Assembly: GCA_015068605.1 (NCBI GenBank)
Contig: SVKF01000005.1
Span: 62,001 to 126,000 of the forward strand
Direction: 5' to 3'
Length of the DNA: 64,000 nucleotides
Source of the DNA: Oscillospiraceae bacterium
Lineage (GTDB): Bacteria; Bacillota; Clostridia; Monoglobales; Monoglobaceae
The translations under genes were made by a program, and so were the position numbers. This document shows positions 11,470 through 20,873 of this stretch, piece by piece (positions within the stretch are counted from its first letter, which is position 1; each line of letters begins with the position of its first letter). The notes below the pieces were generated by a model, which made no database searches, was not told the DNA's origin, and was given only the letters and a program-made list of their open reading frames with translations.

Positions 11470-12453
11470 ATGAAGAAAATGAGGGTACTTGTTACGGGTG
11501 CGGCAGGCTTTATAGGATTTCACTTGTCCAAAAAATTGCTTGAAAGCGGTATTGAAATAATTGGCTATGATAATCTCAATGATTATTATGACCCAAAGCT
11601 GAAATATGCAAGACTTGAAAAGCTTGAAGAATATAGTAATTTTACATTTATAAAAGGGGATCTTGCTGATAAAAATGCAGTAAATGAGCTGTTTGAATGT
11701 TATAAGCCTGAAATCGTTGTAAATCTTGCGGCTCAGGCAGGTGTAAGATATTCTATTGATAATCCTCAGGCATATATTGATTCAAATATAGTGGGCTTTT
11801 TCAATATCCTTGAAGCGTGTCGAAATAATCCTGTTAAGCATCTGTTATATGCCTCAAGTTCTTCGGTATACGGAAATCAGGAAAAAACTCCGTTTTCAAC
11901 TGATGATAATGTTGACCATCCCATAAGCCTTTATGCGGCAACAAAAAAAAGCAATGAGCTTATGGCGTACACGTATAGCCATCTTTATAATATTCCGGCA
12001 ACCGGTTTGCGCTTTTTCACGGTATATGGACCTTTTGGAAGACCTGATATGGCATACTTCAGTTTCACCAATAAAATTTTTAAAGGTGAGAAAATAAAGA
12101 TTTTCAACAATGGTGATATGTATAGAGATTTTACATATGTTGGTGATATTGTGAACGGAATATGTAATATGCTTGAATATCCGCCAAAAGCTGATGCGAA
12201 TGGAGATAGATATAAGGTTTATAATATTGGAAATAATAAGCCTGAAAAATTAATGGATTTTATTGAAACCTTGGAGGAATGTATCGGTAGGCGAGCTGAA
12301 AAAGAGTATTTACCGATGCAGCCGGGTGATGTATATCAGACATATGCGGATGTATCTGAACTTATGAAGGATTTCGATTTTAAACCGTCAACAAGTATTA
12401 AAGACGGACTTATGGAATTTGCAAAATGGTATAAGGAGTTTTATAAATGCTGA
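11470..12453 (+). CDS. NAD-dependent epimerase (UDP-glucuronate 4-epimerase-like)
   Basis: VTGAAGFIGFHLSKKLL Rossmann motif, SLYAATKKSNELMAYTYSHLY, RFFTVYGPFGRPDMAYF. Confidence 0.9.
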   Translation: MKKMRVLVTGAAGFIGFHLSKKLLESGIEIIGYDNLNDYYDPKLKYARLEKLEEYSNFTFIKGDLADKNAVNELFECYKPEIVVNLAAQAGVRYSIDNPQAYIDSNIVGFFNILEACRNNPVKHLLYASSSSVYGNQEKTPFSTDDNVDHPISLYAATKKSNELMAYTYSHLYNIPATGLRFFTVYGPFGRPDMAYFSFTNKIFKGEKIKIFNNGDMYRDFTYVGDIVNGICNMLEYPPKADANGDRYKVYNIGNNKPEKLMDFIETLEECIGRRAEKEYLPMQPGDVYQTYADVSELMKDFDFKPSTSIKDGLMEFAKWYKEFYKC

Positions 12454-13667
12454 CACAGTCGTTTGAAGATATGCTTTATTTATTCGGGGCGGGGGCAAGA
12501 GGTGAAAAGGTTCATTTTGAACATGAAATAAATCTTGATGAGATAAGAAATATCTCTCTTAATCAAGGTGTATGGCAAACAGTATATACTGCCGTTCCCG
12601 ATGATAATTCCGATAAAAGTAAATATAAAGCGTCGTTTCTTAAAAGTGTAACGAATAATATGATGAGAAATGAGTTTACTCTTCATATTATTGAAGAACT
12701 GGAAAAACAGGGAATTTCCTGTTGTATGCTCAAAGGGATGACGATTGCTAAGTTATACAAAGAGCCGTCTTGCCGTGTTTCGGGAGATGTGGACATTTTA
12801 ATTGAAGCGGATAAGGAAAAAAGTGCAATGAATGCACTTGCGCAGCTTGGCTATAAGGTTGAGCCAAGGGGCAGGAATTCTCATCATTTCCTTGCAGGGC
12901 ATCCGCGAGGTGGACTTTTGGAGGTTCATATTGAAATGTATAGTGACCCGACGAGGGATATTCTTTTAAGTGGGAAGCTTAAATATGAAGAAGAACGGAT
13001 GATACTCGATATTGACGGAAAACACTTGGTTAAAACATTAAGCATTGATGACGGAGCCGTGTATATGACTGCCCATTATATCAAGCATTTTATAAGCAAA
13101 GGCGTTGGTGTTCGACAGCTAATGGATTTGCTTCTTTATCTTGAAGAATATGGTGATAGGATTAACTGGAAAAGATACTATGAAATTTTTGATGATTTAA
13201 AATACACAAAGCTTATAAAAAATTTATATGCAATAGGTAATAAATATTTTGGTGCGAAATTTGAAGATGTCAATGATGAGTGCATAGAGGCTATTTTGAC
13301 TGATACGCAAAGCGGTGGTACGTTTGGCGGTGGAAACGAAGGTATTGAAAAATTCTATGAGGTTTTCACACAGCGAAAAACCGATATGAGTCGGGAAGAA
13401 TATGAAAAATATATGTACACCAAAAAAAATGCCACTATGTTTAGAAGATTATTTCCATATAGAGAAGTTATGAAAAAAAACGGATATAAAGTGAGAAACA
13501 CACCGGAGCTTCTGATTAGATACATTCAAAGATTATGGAAATTGTCAATTATGATAATTTCCAAAAAGGAAGTAAAAAAACGATTGACCTATAATATGAA
13601 TGATGTTGCGGTGAATGACGAAATCAAAACCAGACTTAAAATGATGGAAGACCTTGAAATAATATAA
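12447..13667 (+). CDS. Nucleotidyltransferase-fold protein (PF14907-like)
   Basis: CCMLKGMTIAKLYKEPSCRVSGDVDILI...HHFLAGHPRGGLLEVHIEMY, typical of the uncharacterised NTase family in polysaccharide loci. Confidence 0.75.
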   Translation: MLTQSFEDMLYLFGAGARGEKVHFEHEINLDEIRNISLNQGVWQTVYTAVPDDNSDKSKYKASFLKSVTNNMMRNEFTLHIIEELEKQGISCCMLKGMTIAKLYKEPSCRVSGDVDILIEADKEKSAMNALAQLGYKVEPRGRNSHHFLAGHPRGGLLEVHIEMYSDPTRDILLSGKLKYEEERMILDIDGKHLVKTLSIDDGAVYMTAHYIKHFISKGVGVRQLMDLLLYLEEYGDRINWKRYYEIFDDLKYTKLIKNLYAIGNKYFGAKFEDVNDECIEAILTDTQSGGTFGGGNEGIEKFYEVFTQRKTDMSREEYEKYMYTKKNATMFRRLFPYREVMKKNGYKVRNTPELLIRYIQRLWKLSIMIISKKEVKKRLTYNMNDVAVNDEIKTRLKMMEDLEII

Positions 13668-13677
13668 AAAGTAAAAT

Positions 13678-13724
13678 AAAGGCGGTGTTTAAAGAGTTTC
13701 TTTGACTTTTTAAACACCGCCTTT
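13678..13724 (+). terminator. Perfect 16-bp stem hairpin, likely bidirectional terminator between convergent genes
   Basis: AAAGGCGGTGTTTAAA (13678-13693) / TTTAAACACCGCCTTT (13709-13724), followed by TT. Confidence 0.85.
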
Positions 13725-13730
13725 TGGGTA

Positions 13731-13826
13731 TGGACGCAAAATAGTGCAGATTGGATAAACCGAACCCCGAAGGCGTACATGGGAACTTAGAGAAGTGAAG
13801 TTTATTCAAAAGCACAAAGCGTTTTT
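13731..13826 (+). repeat. Dispersed intergenic element copy E1 (GTAC-core family)
   Basis: TGGACGCAAAATAGTGCAG..GATAAAC..CCCGAAGGCGTACATGG..AGAGAAGTGAAGTTTATTCAAAAGCACAAAGCG aligns with 59511-59612 and with the reverse complement of 30548-30619. Confidence 0.75.
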
Positions 13827-14495
13827 CTACAACACATTGTTATTAAATGCTTTCATATCCGCAATTGCCTGAGCCGGATTTTCCGCCTTGAAAACAGCAG
13901 AACCGGAAACAATAACATTAGCTCCGGCGGATATTGGCATAGCTACATTTTTAGGACCAATCCCACCGTCAACCTCCAAATCGATTTCCTTATCCAGTTT
14001 ATCAATTTCGGCTCTCAAAACGGCAATTTTATCATTCATTTCTTCTATATAAGATTGACCGCCAAAGCCGGGCTCAACCGTCATGACGAGAATTAGGTCA
14101 AAATAAGGAAGATATTCAAATATTTCCTCTGCCGGAGTTTTTGGCTTAATGCTCAAGCCTGCCTTAACTCCCAAAGAGTGAAGCTTTTTTGCAACCTCTA
14201 TGGGGTTGTCGATTGCTTCGTAGTGTACGGTTATTATATCAGCTCCTGCCTTTGCAAAGCTTTCAGCATAGAAAAGAGGGTCGCTTATCATAAGGTGCAC
14301 ATCAAAAACCTGGTTTGAAATCGGACGAAGTGCCTTGACAACATCAGGACCGTAACTCAAATTCGGTACAAAATGCCCGTCCATAATGTCTATATGTAAA
14401 TACTGTGCACCTGCCTTTTCGGATGATATTACATCTCTTCCGAGAGCCATAATATCAGCAGCAAGGATTGATGGGGATATTATTATTTTACGCAT
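13827..14495 (-). CDS. rpe: Ribulose-phosphate 3-epimerase
   Basis: SPSILAADIMALG, HIDIMDGHFVPNLSYGP, MTVEPGFGGQSY. Confidence 0.96.
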   Translation of the reverse strand: MRKIIISPSILAADIMALGRDVISSEKAGAQYLHIDIMDGHFVPNLSYGPDVVKALRPISNQVFDVHLMISDPLFYAESFAKAGADIITVHYEAIDNPIEVAKKLHSLGVKAGLSIKPKTPAEEIFEYLPYFDLILVMTVEPGFGGQSYIEEMNDKIAVLRAEIDKLDKEIDLEVDGGIGPKNVAMPISAGANVIVSGSAVFKAENPAQAIADMKAFNNNVL

Positions 14496-14507
14496 ATTAG
14501 CCTCCGT

Positions 14508-15377
14508 TTACCATTTTTTAATGTTTTTAAGCTCATTGTATAAATGAACATAGTTTTCGTGTCTTGTGGGAGAAATTTCTCCATTCTTAACCGCCTCCAA
14601 AACAGCACAGCCCTTTTCAACGGTATGACTGCAGTCAGGGAATTTACAAGACTTATCTATATTTCCGAATTCTCTGAAATATAAATGAAGCTCGGGAAAA
14701 TCAATTTTTGCAATATCAAAAGAAGAAAAACCGGGAGTGTCGATAATATAACCGCCAAAGGGAAGAGGAAGAAGCTCTGAGTGTCTGGTTGTATGTTTGC
14801 CCCTTTCCACCTTTTCGCTGACTTCACCTGTTTGAAATATTTCCTCTCCCAACACGGAGTTTAAAAGACTGGATTTCCCAACTCCGGAATTTCCGGCAAA
14901 AACGGTAATTTTATTTTTAAGCTTTTCCTTTAATAGTTCAATATTAAGCCCTGTCGTTGCACTCAAAGAGAGAACATCAAAGCCTGCATTTTGGTAAATC
15001 TCTGCATATTCATTTCCGCTTTGAAGGTCGGTCTTGTTAATGCAAATCAAAATATCAAGTGATGATTCCTCACAGGCGGCTATGAATTTATCAATGATAA
15101 GCATATTGGGTCTTGGATTTTCCGTGGCAAACACAACGGCGACCTGTGAAATATTTGAAACAGGAGGTCTTATAAGGCTGTTTTTCCTCGGGTAAATTTC
15201 CTCAATAACACCGTTTTCATCAGTGTTTAGTTTAACAAGAACACTGTCTCCAACCAAAGGAGTTATGTTTTCTTTGCGAAAAATTCCTCTTGCTTTACAT
15301 TCAATTGTTTTATCGGCGGCTTTAACATAGTAAAAGCCGCCAATTCCTTTTATAATTGTTCCTTTAACTTTTTCCAT
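14508..15377 (-). CDS. rsgA: Ribosome small-subunit-dependent GTPase A
   Basis: Circularly permuted GTPase: NKTDL, FAGNSGVGKSSLLN, DTPGFSSF, CKFPDCSHTVEKGCAV zinc motif. Confidence 0.96.
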   Translation of the reverse strand: MEKVKGTIIKGIGGFYYVKAADKTIECKARGIFRKENITPLVGDSVLVKLNTDENGVIEEIYPRKNSLIRPPVSNISQVAVVFATENPRPNMLIIDKFIAACEESSLDILICINKTDLQSGNEYAEIYQNAGFDVLSLSATTGLNIELLKEKLKNKITVFAGNSGVGKSSLLNSVLGEEIFQTGEVSEKVERGKHTTRHSELLPLPFGGYIIDTPGFSSFDIAKIDFPELHLYFREFGNIDKSCKFPDCSHTVEKGCAVLEAVKNGEISPTRHENYVHLYNELKNIKKW

Positions 15378-15382
15378 ATAAA

Positions 15383-17071
15383 CTATTCTGTCATATCAAT
15401 TGTTTCGCTATGCTCAAGCTTCCCGTCGTGATAAACTTCAACTGTTGCGGTCGGCACAGAGCTTTGGACGGTAACGATTGTTTCCTCGCCTTTTGCAAGA
15501 GTAATCGATTTAATCGTTTTTCCGTTAACCTTAACCTCAACATGAGCGCTGTCTTTTTCTTCAGGACCGCTGATAACAAATCGTTTTCTGTATGCCTGTT
15601 GAGTTTGGTTATCGTCTTTCTTGTTGTCATCTTTTTTGTTGTCGTCCTTGTCGTCATCCTTCTTGTCGTCGTCTTTTTCGTCATCATCTTTTTTGTCGTC
15701 ATTCTTCTTGTCATCATCTTTTTCGTCATCATCACTTGTGTCATTATCTTTTTCGTCATCATTATTTTTGACATCGTTACTTGTGTCATTATCTTTTCCG
15801 TCATCGTCATCAGTTGCATTATTGTCTTTTGTATCGCTGTCATTTATGGCATCATTTTTCTCGCCGTCATCAACAGAGGAAGCATTTTGATTTGTTTCAA
15901 ACAATGAGTCGAAATAGGGTTTTACGACAGAAACAACACCCCAAATTATGAGGGCGGAGGCAATGAGTGCCGCAAAAATTACAATAACATTAATTGATTT
16001 ATTTTTCTTTTTCTTATTTGAGTTACCCATAGGATATTCCTCCTCATCATCGTCAATAATTTCTATATCGGGAGCTGATTCGTGTTCTAAAGCATCAGAT
16101 GGAATAAGATTGCTTTTAGCAGATGGCTCCTGATTATTTTCGTATGGAATAGAAATGTCTTTTGCGGCGGTAAAGATAGCTGTGCCGCCAAGGTCATCAA
16201 CATCTGAAGTCTCGGAGTCGTTAGATGCCGGAACTGCAGTAGGGATACCGGATTCAGCAACAGCGGTCAAATCATTTTTAAAATCAGATATTGTTTTATA
16301 GCGCCCTGAAAGCTCTTTGCTCATAGCCTTTAAAACTATATCCTCAACATCTTTTGGAATACTTATGTTATGTTCTCTCGGAGGAGTTGGTGGAGTTTGA
16401 AGGTGCATAAGAGCAATGGAAACAGGGCTTTCGTTATCAAAAGGAACCTTTCCCGTAAGCATCTCATATAAAACAATTCCGAGAGAATAAATATCGCTTC
16501 TCTCATCAACGTAGCCGCCTCGGGCTTGTTCCGGTGAAACATAGTGAACGGAACCGATAGCGGTGTCTTCGCAGGTAACTGTTGACTGGACACTTGCTCT
16601 CGCAATACCAAAATCCGTAATCTTTAAAACACCGTCATGAGTCATAATGATATTATGAGGTTTTATGTCTCTGTGAACAATTGAATTTTTATGAGCTTGT
16701 TCAAGACCGCAGGCTATCTGAATAGCATAGCCGACAGCCTCGTGCCAGTTAAGGAGAATGTTTTTATCAATATAATCTTTAAGAGTAATCCCCTCAACAT
16801 ATTCCATAACGATATAGTGTAAATCGCCCTCAGTCCCGACATCGTAAATGGAAACGATATTAGAATGGGTAAGACTTGCGGCGGCCTGCGCTTCAATGTT
16901 GAAACGACGGACAAATTCTCCGTCATCCTTAAGGTCTGTTCGCAAAACCTTTATGGCAACATAACGATTTAAAATTCGGCATTTTGCTTTATAGACAATT
17001 GCCATTCCGCCACTTCCGATTTCCTGGACAATTTCATATCTTCCGGCTAAAACAGTTCCGACCAAATTCAT
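15383..17071 (-). CDS. prkC: Membrane Ser/Thr protein kinase (PrkC/Stk1-like) with Asp/Lys-rich linker and no recognisable PASTA repeat
   Basis: VHRDIKPHNIIMT, DFGIARA, SPEQARGGYVDERSDIYSLG; TM NVIVIFAALIASALIIWGVVSVV; DDDEKDDDKK-rich segment; short C-terminal beta-rich domain. Confidence 0.92.
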   Translation of the reverse strand: MNLVGTVLAGRYEIVQEIGSGGMAIVYKAKCRILNRYVAIKVLRTDLKDDGEFVRRFNIEAQAAASLTHSNIVSIYDVGTEGDLHYIVMEYVEGITLKDYIDKNILLNWHEAVGYAIQIACGLEQAHKNSIVHRDIKPHNIIMTHDGVLKITDFGIARASVQSTVTCEDTAIGSVHYVSPEQARGGYVDERSDIYSLGIVLYEMLTGKVPFDNESPVSIALMHLQTPPTPPREHNISIPKDVEDIVLKAMSKELSGRYKTISDFKNDLTAVAESGIPTAVPASNDSETSDVDDLGGTAIFTAAKDISIPYENNQEPSAKSNLIPSDALEHESAPDIEIIDDDEEEYPMGNSNKKKKNKSINVIVIFAALIASALIIWGVVSVVKPYFDSLFETNQNASSVDDGEKNDAINDSDTKDNNATDDDDGKDNDTSNDVKNNDDEKDNDTSDDDEKDDDKKNDDKKDDDEKDDDKKDDDKDDNKKDDNKKDDNQTQQAYRKRFVISGPEEKDSAHVEVKVNGKTIKSITLAKGEETIVTVQSSVPTATVEVYHDGKLEHSETIDMTE

Positions 17072-17073
17072 AA

Positions 17074-17826
17074 CTAATCCTCCTTAATAAAGCTGATTAA
17101 AACAACGGTAATATTATCTCTGCCCCCGTTTTCCTTTGCTGCCGCAACTAACGCATTTGCGGCTTCATCGGGGTTTATAAACTGATGAAGAATATCATTT
17201 ATCTGTGAATCGTCAATCATATCGGAAAGCCCGTCGCTGCAAAGAAGAATTTTATCTCCCTCCTGAACAGAAAACTCATAAATGTCATAGTCCTCGACAG
17301 GTTCTGTTCCCAGTGCCTTTGTGATAATATTTTTTTCGGGATGATTACGGGCTTCTTCAGGAGTAATAGACCCGCTTTCCAGAAGCTTTTGAACAATGGA
17401 ATGGTCCGTTGTAAGCTGTGTAATTCCGTCCTCCTCGATTAAGTAAGCACGACTGTCACCGATATTTGCGATATATGCGGTTTTTCCGTTAAGATAGATG
17501 ACAACAGCGGTTGTTCCCATTCCGGCGTTTGCGCTGTTTGAAACAGATTTATTATATATTTCGTTATTTGCATAGTCAAGAGAAGCCGTTATGGTTGATA
17601 CGATTTCCTCTTCGCTGTTGCCGATTTCAGAATTTGAAAGTTCGTTTGCGATAATCTCCGTAGCCATTGCGCTGGCAACCTCACCGGCATTATGACCGCC
17701 CATTCCATCGGCTAAAATACAAAAGCCGTAAGGGAGACCATTTTCAAATCCGCTGATTAAAAAGCTGTCTTCGTTAAGAGCACGGACAAGTCCTGTGTCC
17801 GTGACACCGACTGCACTAACCTTCAT
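17074..17826 (-). CDS. prpC: PP2C-family Ser/Thr phosphatase
   Basis: DTGLVRALNEDSFL, LADGMGGHNAGEVAS, GDSRAYL; ATG at 17824-17826 chosen because the longer ORF overlaps rlmN. Confidence 0.94.
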   Translation of the reverse strand: MKVSAVGVTDTGLVRALNEDSFLISGFENGLPYGFCILADGMGGHNAGEVASAMATEIIANELSNSEIGNSEEEIVSTITASLDYANNEIYNKSVSNSANAGMGTTAVVIYLNGKTAYIANIGDSRAYLIEEDGITQLTTDHSIVQKLLESGSITPEEARNHPEKNIITKALGTEPVEDYDIYEFSVQEGDKILLCSDGLSDMIDDSQINDILHQFINPDEAANALVAAAKENGGRDNITVVLISFIKED

Positions 17827-17827
17827 A

Positions 17828-18868
17828 TTAATCACACCTTTCTCTGTCAAGACGGTTTTTGCGGAGCTGTCCGCAGGCGGCATTTATATCGCTACCCATT
17901 TCCCGTCTGACGGTTGCAGGAATTTTATGATTTTCAAGATAAGACCTGAATTCCTCAACTTTATTTTTATCTGTCTTTTTAAAACCTGTTTCATTAACTG
18001 CGTTAACAGGGATAAGATTAACGTGACAAAGCATTCCAGATAGGAGCTTTGAGAGTTCCCTTGCAGTTTTAAGGTCATCATTGACCCCTGCAATAAGAGT
18101 ATATTCAAAGGAAATACGCCTGTTTGTCTTATATATATAATACTTACAAGCCTCCATTAAGGTTGCAATATTATATTTCTTATTTACGGGCATAATACTG
18201 TTTCGCATTTCATCATTTGTCGCATGAAGAGAGATTGAAAGAGTGATTTGCGGAGCAAGATGGGCAAGGTCACGGATTTTATCAGCAATTCCGCAGGTTG
18301 AAAGAGTTATATGCCTGTGTCCGATATTAAGACCGTCAGGGTGAGAAACATTTGATAAAAAAGTCATAACATTTTCAAAATTATCAAAAGGCTCACCAAT
18401 TCCCATCATAACAATATTGGAAATCCGTTCCTTAAGGTCATTTGAAACAACCATAACCTGACCGATTATTTCAGAGGGAGTCAAATTTCTTATTCGCCCA
18501 CCAATAGTTGAGGCGCAAAAGGCACAGCCCATACGACACCCAACCTGAGATGAAATGCAAATCGTGTATCCATGTTTATATTTCATTAAAACCGATTCAA
18601 TATAATTCCCATCATCTAATTTTAACAGATATTTACGGGTTTCGTCAATACCTGACACAAATTTTTCCTCAATTTCCGGCAAAAAGACTGTTGAAATGGA
18701 AGAAAGTCTTTCCCGAAGGTCTTTTGAAAGGTTGGTCATATCGTCAATGGAATTAATTCCGAGATACAGCCATTTGAAAATTTGCTTGGCTCTGAATTTA
18801 GGCTCACCAAGCCCAAGGATGAATTCTTCAAGCTTTTCGTATGTAAGGTCGCGAAGATTAATCTTCAT
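17828..18868 (-). CDS. rlmN: 23S rRNA (adenine-2503) methyltransferase, radical SAM
   Basis: GCAFCAST radical SAM motif, NIVMMGIGEPFDNFENV, C-terminal CGQLR. Confidence 0.96.
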   Translation of the reverse strand: MKINLRDLTYEKLEEFILGLGEPKFRAKQIFKWLYLGINSIDDMTNLSKDLRERLSSISTVFLPEIEEKFVSGIDETRKYLLKLDDGNYIESVLMKYKHGYTICISSQVGCRMGCAFCASTIGGRIRNLTPSEIIGQVMVVSNDLKERISNIVMMGIGEPFDNFENVMTFLSNVSHPDGLNIGHRHITLSTCGIADKIRDLAHLAPQITLSISLHATNDEMRNSIMPVNKKYNIATLMEACKYYIYKTNRRISFEYTLIAGVNDDLKTARELSKLLSGMLCHVNLIPVNAVNETGFKKTDKNKVEEFRSYLENHKIPATVRREMGSDINAACGQLRKNRLDRERCD

Positions 18869-18874
18869 ATCAAA

Positions 18875-20155
18875 TCAGTTCCTTTTCATTTTACAAATAT
18901 AAAATCCGCTCTCTCCGTGTATGCCTGTCAGAATTTGTTGACGGGATACAGCGGAAAATTCCTTGTTTTCTTCAAGGAAACAATCTATAACGCAGTCATT
19001 TTCCTCTTTTAAAATTGTGCAGGTGCAATAAAGAAGAATTCCACCCGGCTTAACATATCCGGAGGCGGTTTTAATAAGCTTTTTCTGTATTTGGGAAAGC
19101 TCATCAATGTCTTCTTCCAATCGTGTCCATTTGATATCAGGCTTTTTATGTATAACACCAATTCCGGAGCATGGTGCGTCAAGGATGACCCTATCCGCCT
19201 TGTTTATATATTGAGGAAGCTCGTTACAACCATCATTAACCGATGCTGTAATTATATCTATCCCAAGCCGTTTTGCAGAATTTTCGATAAGATTTATCTT
19301 ATGGGGATGAATATCAAATGAAAGGATTTCCCCTTGGTTTTCCATAAGCTCCGCAGTTGCACAGCTTTTTCCGCCGGGAGAGGCGCAGATGTCCATTATA
19401 AACTCACCCTTTTGAGGTGAAAGTGTCTTAACCGCCATATAAGAGCTTATATTCTGAAGAGAATATAGTCCATCCCGATAGGCTTTGGAATTGTCGATAT
19501 TTATTTTCCCCGAAACTGTGAGGCAATCTCTTGAGAGAGGCGATAATGATGACTCAATTCCTTCATTTTTGAGAATTTCAATAAGCTCCGGTGCGGTTGT
19601 TTTCAGCCTGTTCACCCGAAGATTAACAGGGTGAGGTTTGTTGCTTTCCGCCATAAATGCCTCAACCTCATCAGAGGAATATTGCGACAAAAGTTTGTCG
19701 GTCAGCCAAAGAGGAAAGGAATATTTTACGGAAAGATATTGGGATAAATCCTCTTTTTCGGGGAAGGTAATGTTGTCAATATTCCTTGATACATTCCGAA
19801 GGACCCCGTTTATAAACCGACCTGCCGCCGCATGGGCATATTTCTTTGAAAGCTTGACACTTTCGTTGCAGGCGGCGCTGTGAGGCACTTTATCCATATA
19901 GTACATTTGGTATATTCCCAGCCTTAAAATGTTTTTGACCCAGGGAGTCATTTTTTTAAGCTTAACAGAGGAAAACTGCATAATTATATGGTCAAGAGCA
20001 AGTTTGTTCTTTGCTATTCCATACATAATTTCTGTGACAAATCCTCGGTCAGAGGGAGCAGCTCCATAAAGAGAGTCTGACAAAACACGGTTAAAATATC
20101 CACCGTTTTCTTCGATTTCATATAAAGCCTTTAAGATAATTTCTCTTGAATTCAT
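18875..20155 (-). CDS. rsmB: 16S rRNA (cytosine-967-C5)-methyltransferase
   Basis: NusB-like N-terminus, DICASPGGKSCATAELM, LDAPCSGIGVIHKKPDIKW. Confidence 0.95.
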   Translation of the reverse strand: MNSREIILKALYEIEENGGYFNRVLSDSLYGAAPSDRGFVTEIMYGIAKNKLALDHIIMQFSSVKLKKMTPWVKNILRLGIYQMYYMDKVPHSAACNESVKLSKKYAHAAAGRFINGVLRNVSRNIDNITFPEKEDLSQYLSVKYSFPLWLTDKLLSQYSSDEVEAFMAESNKPHPVNLRVNRLKTTAPELIEILKNEGIESSLSPLSRDCLTVSGKINIDNSKAYRDGLYSLQNISSYMAVKTLSPQKGEFIMDICASPGGKSCATAELMENQGEILSFDIHPHKINLIENSAKRLGIDIITASVNDGCNELPQYINKADRVILDAPCSGIGVIHKKPDIKWTRLEEDIDELSQIQKKLIKTASGYVKPGGILLYCTCTILKEENDCVIDCFLEENKEFSAVSRQQILTGIHGESGFYICKMKRN

Positions 20156-20158
20156 AGT

Positions 20159-20857
20159 CTAATCTCTGTTTCTTCCGTTTGCAAGAACCAAAAGTCTCAA
20201 AAGGTTGCCGATTGCAACAGCGGCAGACGCAACATAGGTAAGAGCGGCAGCCTTTAAAACCTTTTTCGCACCTTTAAGCTCGTTTTCATCTAAAATATAT
20301 GCAGTATCTAAAGTCTTGATAGCTCTGCGACTTGCGTTAAATTCAACAGGCAATGTAACAAGCTGAAAAAGCACGGTAAGAGAGAACAAAATTATTCCGC
20401 CCCAGATAAGAGCAGGGTTTGCAACAATAATACCAATGATTGCAAGAGGAAATGCAGCAAAGGATGAAATCTGAACAACGGGAACAATTGTGTTTCTGAC
20501 TTTAATTGGTGCATAAGCTGTTGCGTGCTGAACTGCATGACCAACCTCGTGAGCCGCAACTCCGATTGCCGCAACAGAGGTGCTTGAATAGGTCGAATCG
20601 CTTAATCTGACAACATTTGCTTTAGGGTCAAAATGGTCGCTTAAGTGACCTGAAACACGCTCGATTGCAACATGGGTAAGTCCGTTCATATCAAGGATTT
20701 TTCTTGCAACCTCGTGAGCTGTGTAACCATGTCGGTTGCCCATTGTTTTGAACTTGTTAAAAGTTGAATTAACATTAAACTGTGCCCACATAGCAACTAT
20801 GAGTGCAGGCAAAACAAAAATGATATAAGTTGTATCGATTCCGTAAAAAAATGGCAT
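20159..20857 (-). CDS. yugP: Zinc metallopeptidase, YugP family
   Basis: AAHEVGHAVQHATAY zinc motif, TM segments. Confidence 0.92.
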   Translation of the reverse strand: MPFFYGIDTTYIIFVLPALIVAMWAQFNVNSTFNKFKTMGNRHGYTAHEVARKILDMNGLTHVAIERVSGHLSDHFDPKANVVRLSDSTYSSTSVAAIGVAAHEVGHAVQHATAYAPIKVRNTIVPVVQISSFAAFPLAIIGIIVANPALIWGGIILFSLTVLFQLVTLPVEFNASRRAIKTLDTAYILDENELKGAKKVLKAAALTYVASAAVAIGNLLRLLVLANGRNRD

Positions 20858-20873
20858 AATATATTCTCCTTAT

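Noticed and set aside
15391-15907. ORFs 15391..15843 (-), 15410..15907 (+) and 15621..15890 (+) over the kinase linker
   Set aside because: Low-complexity shadows of the Asp/Lys-rich repeat in prkC; compositions (Thr/Met-rich, Ser/Leu-rich) and lack of RBS fit alternative-frame artefacts.
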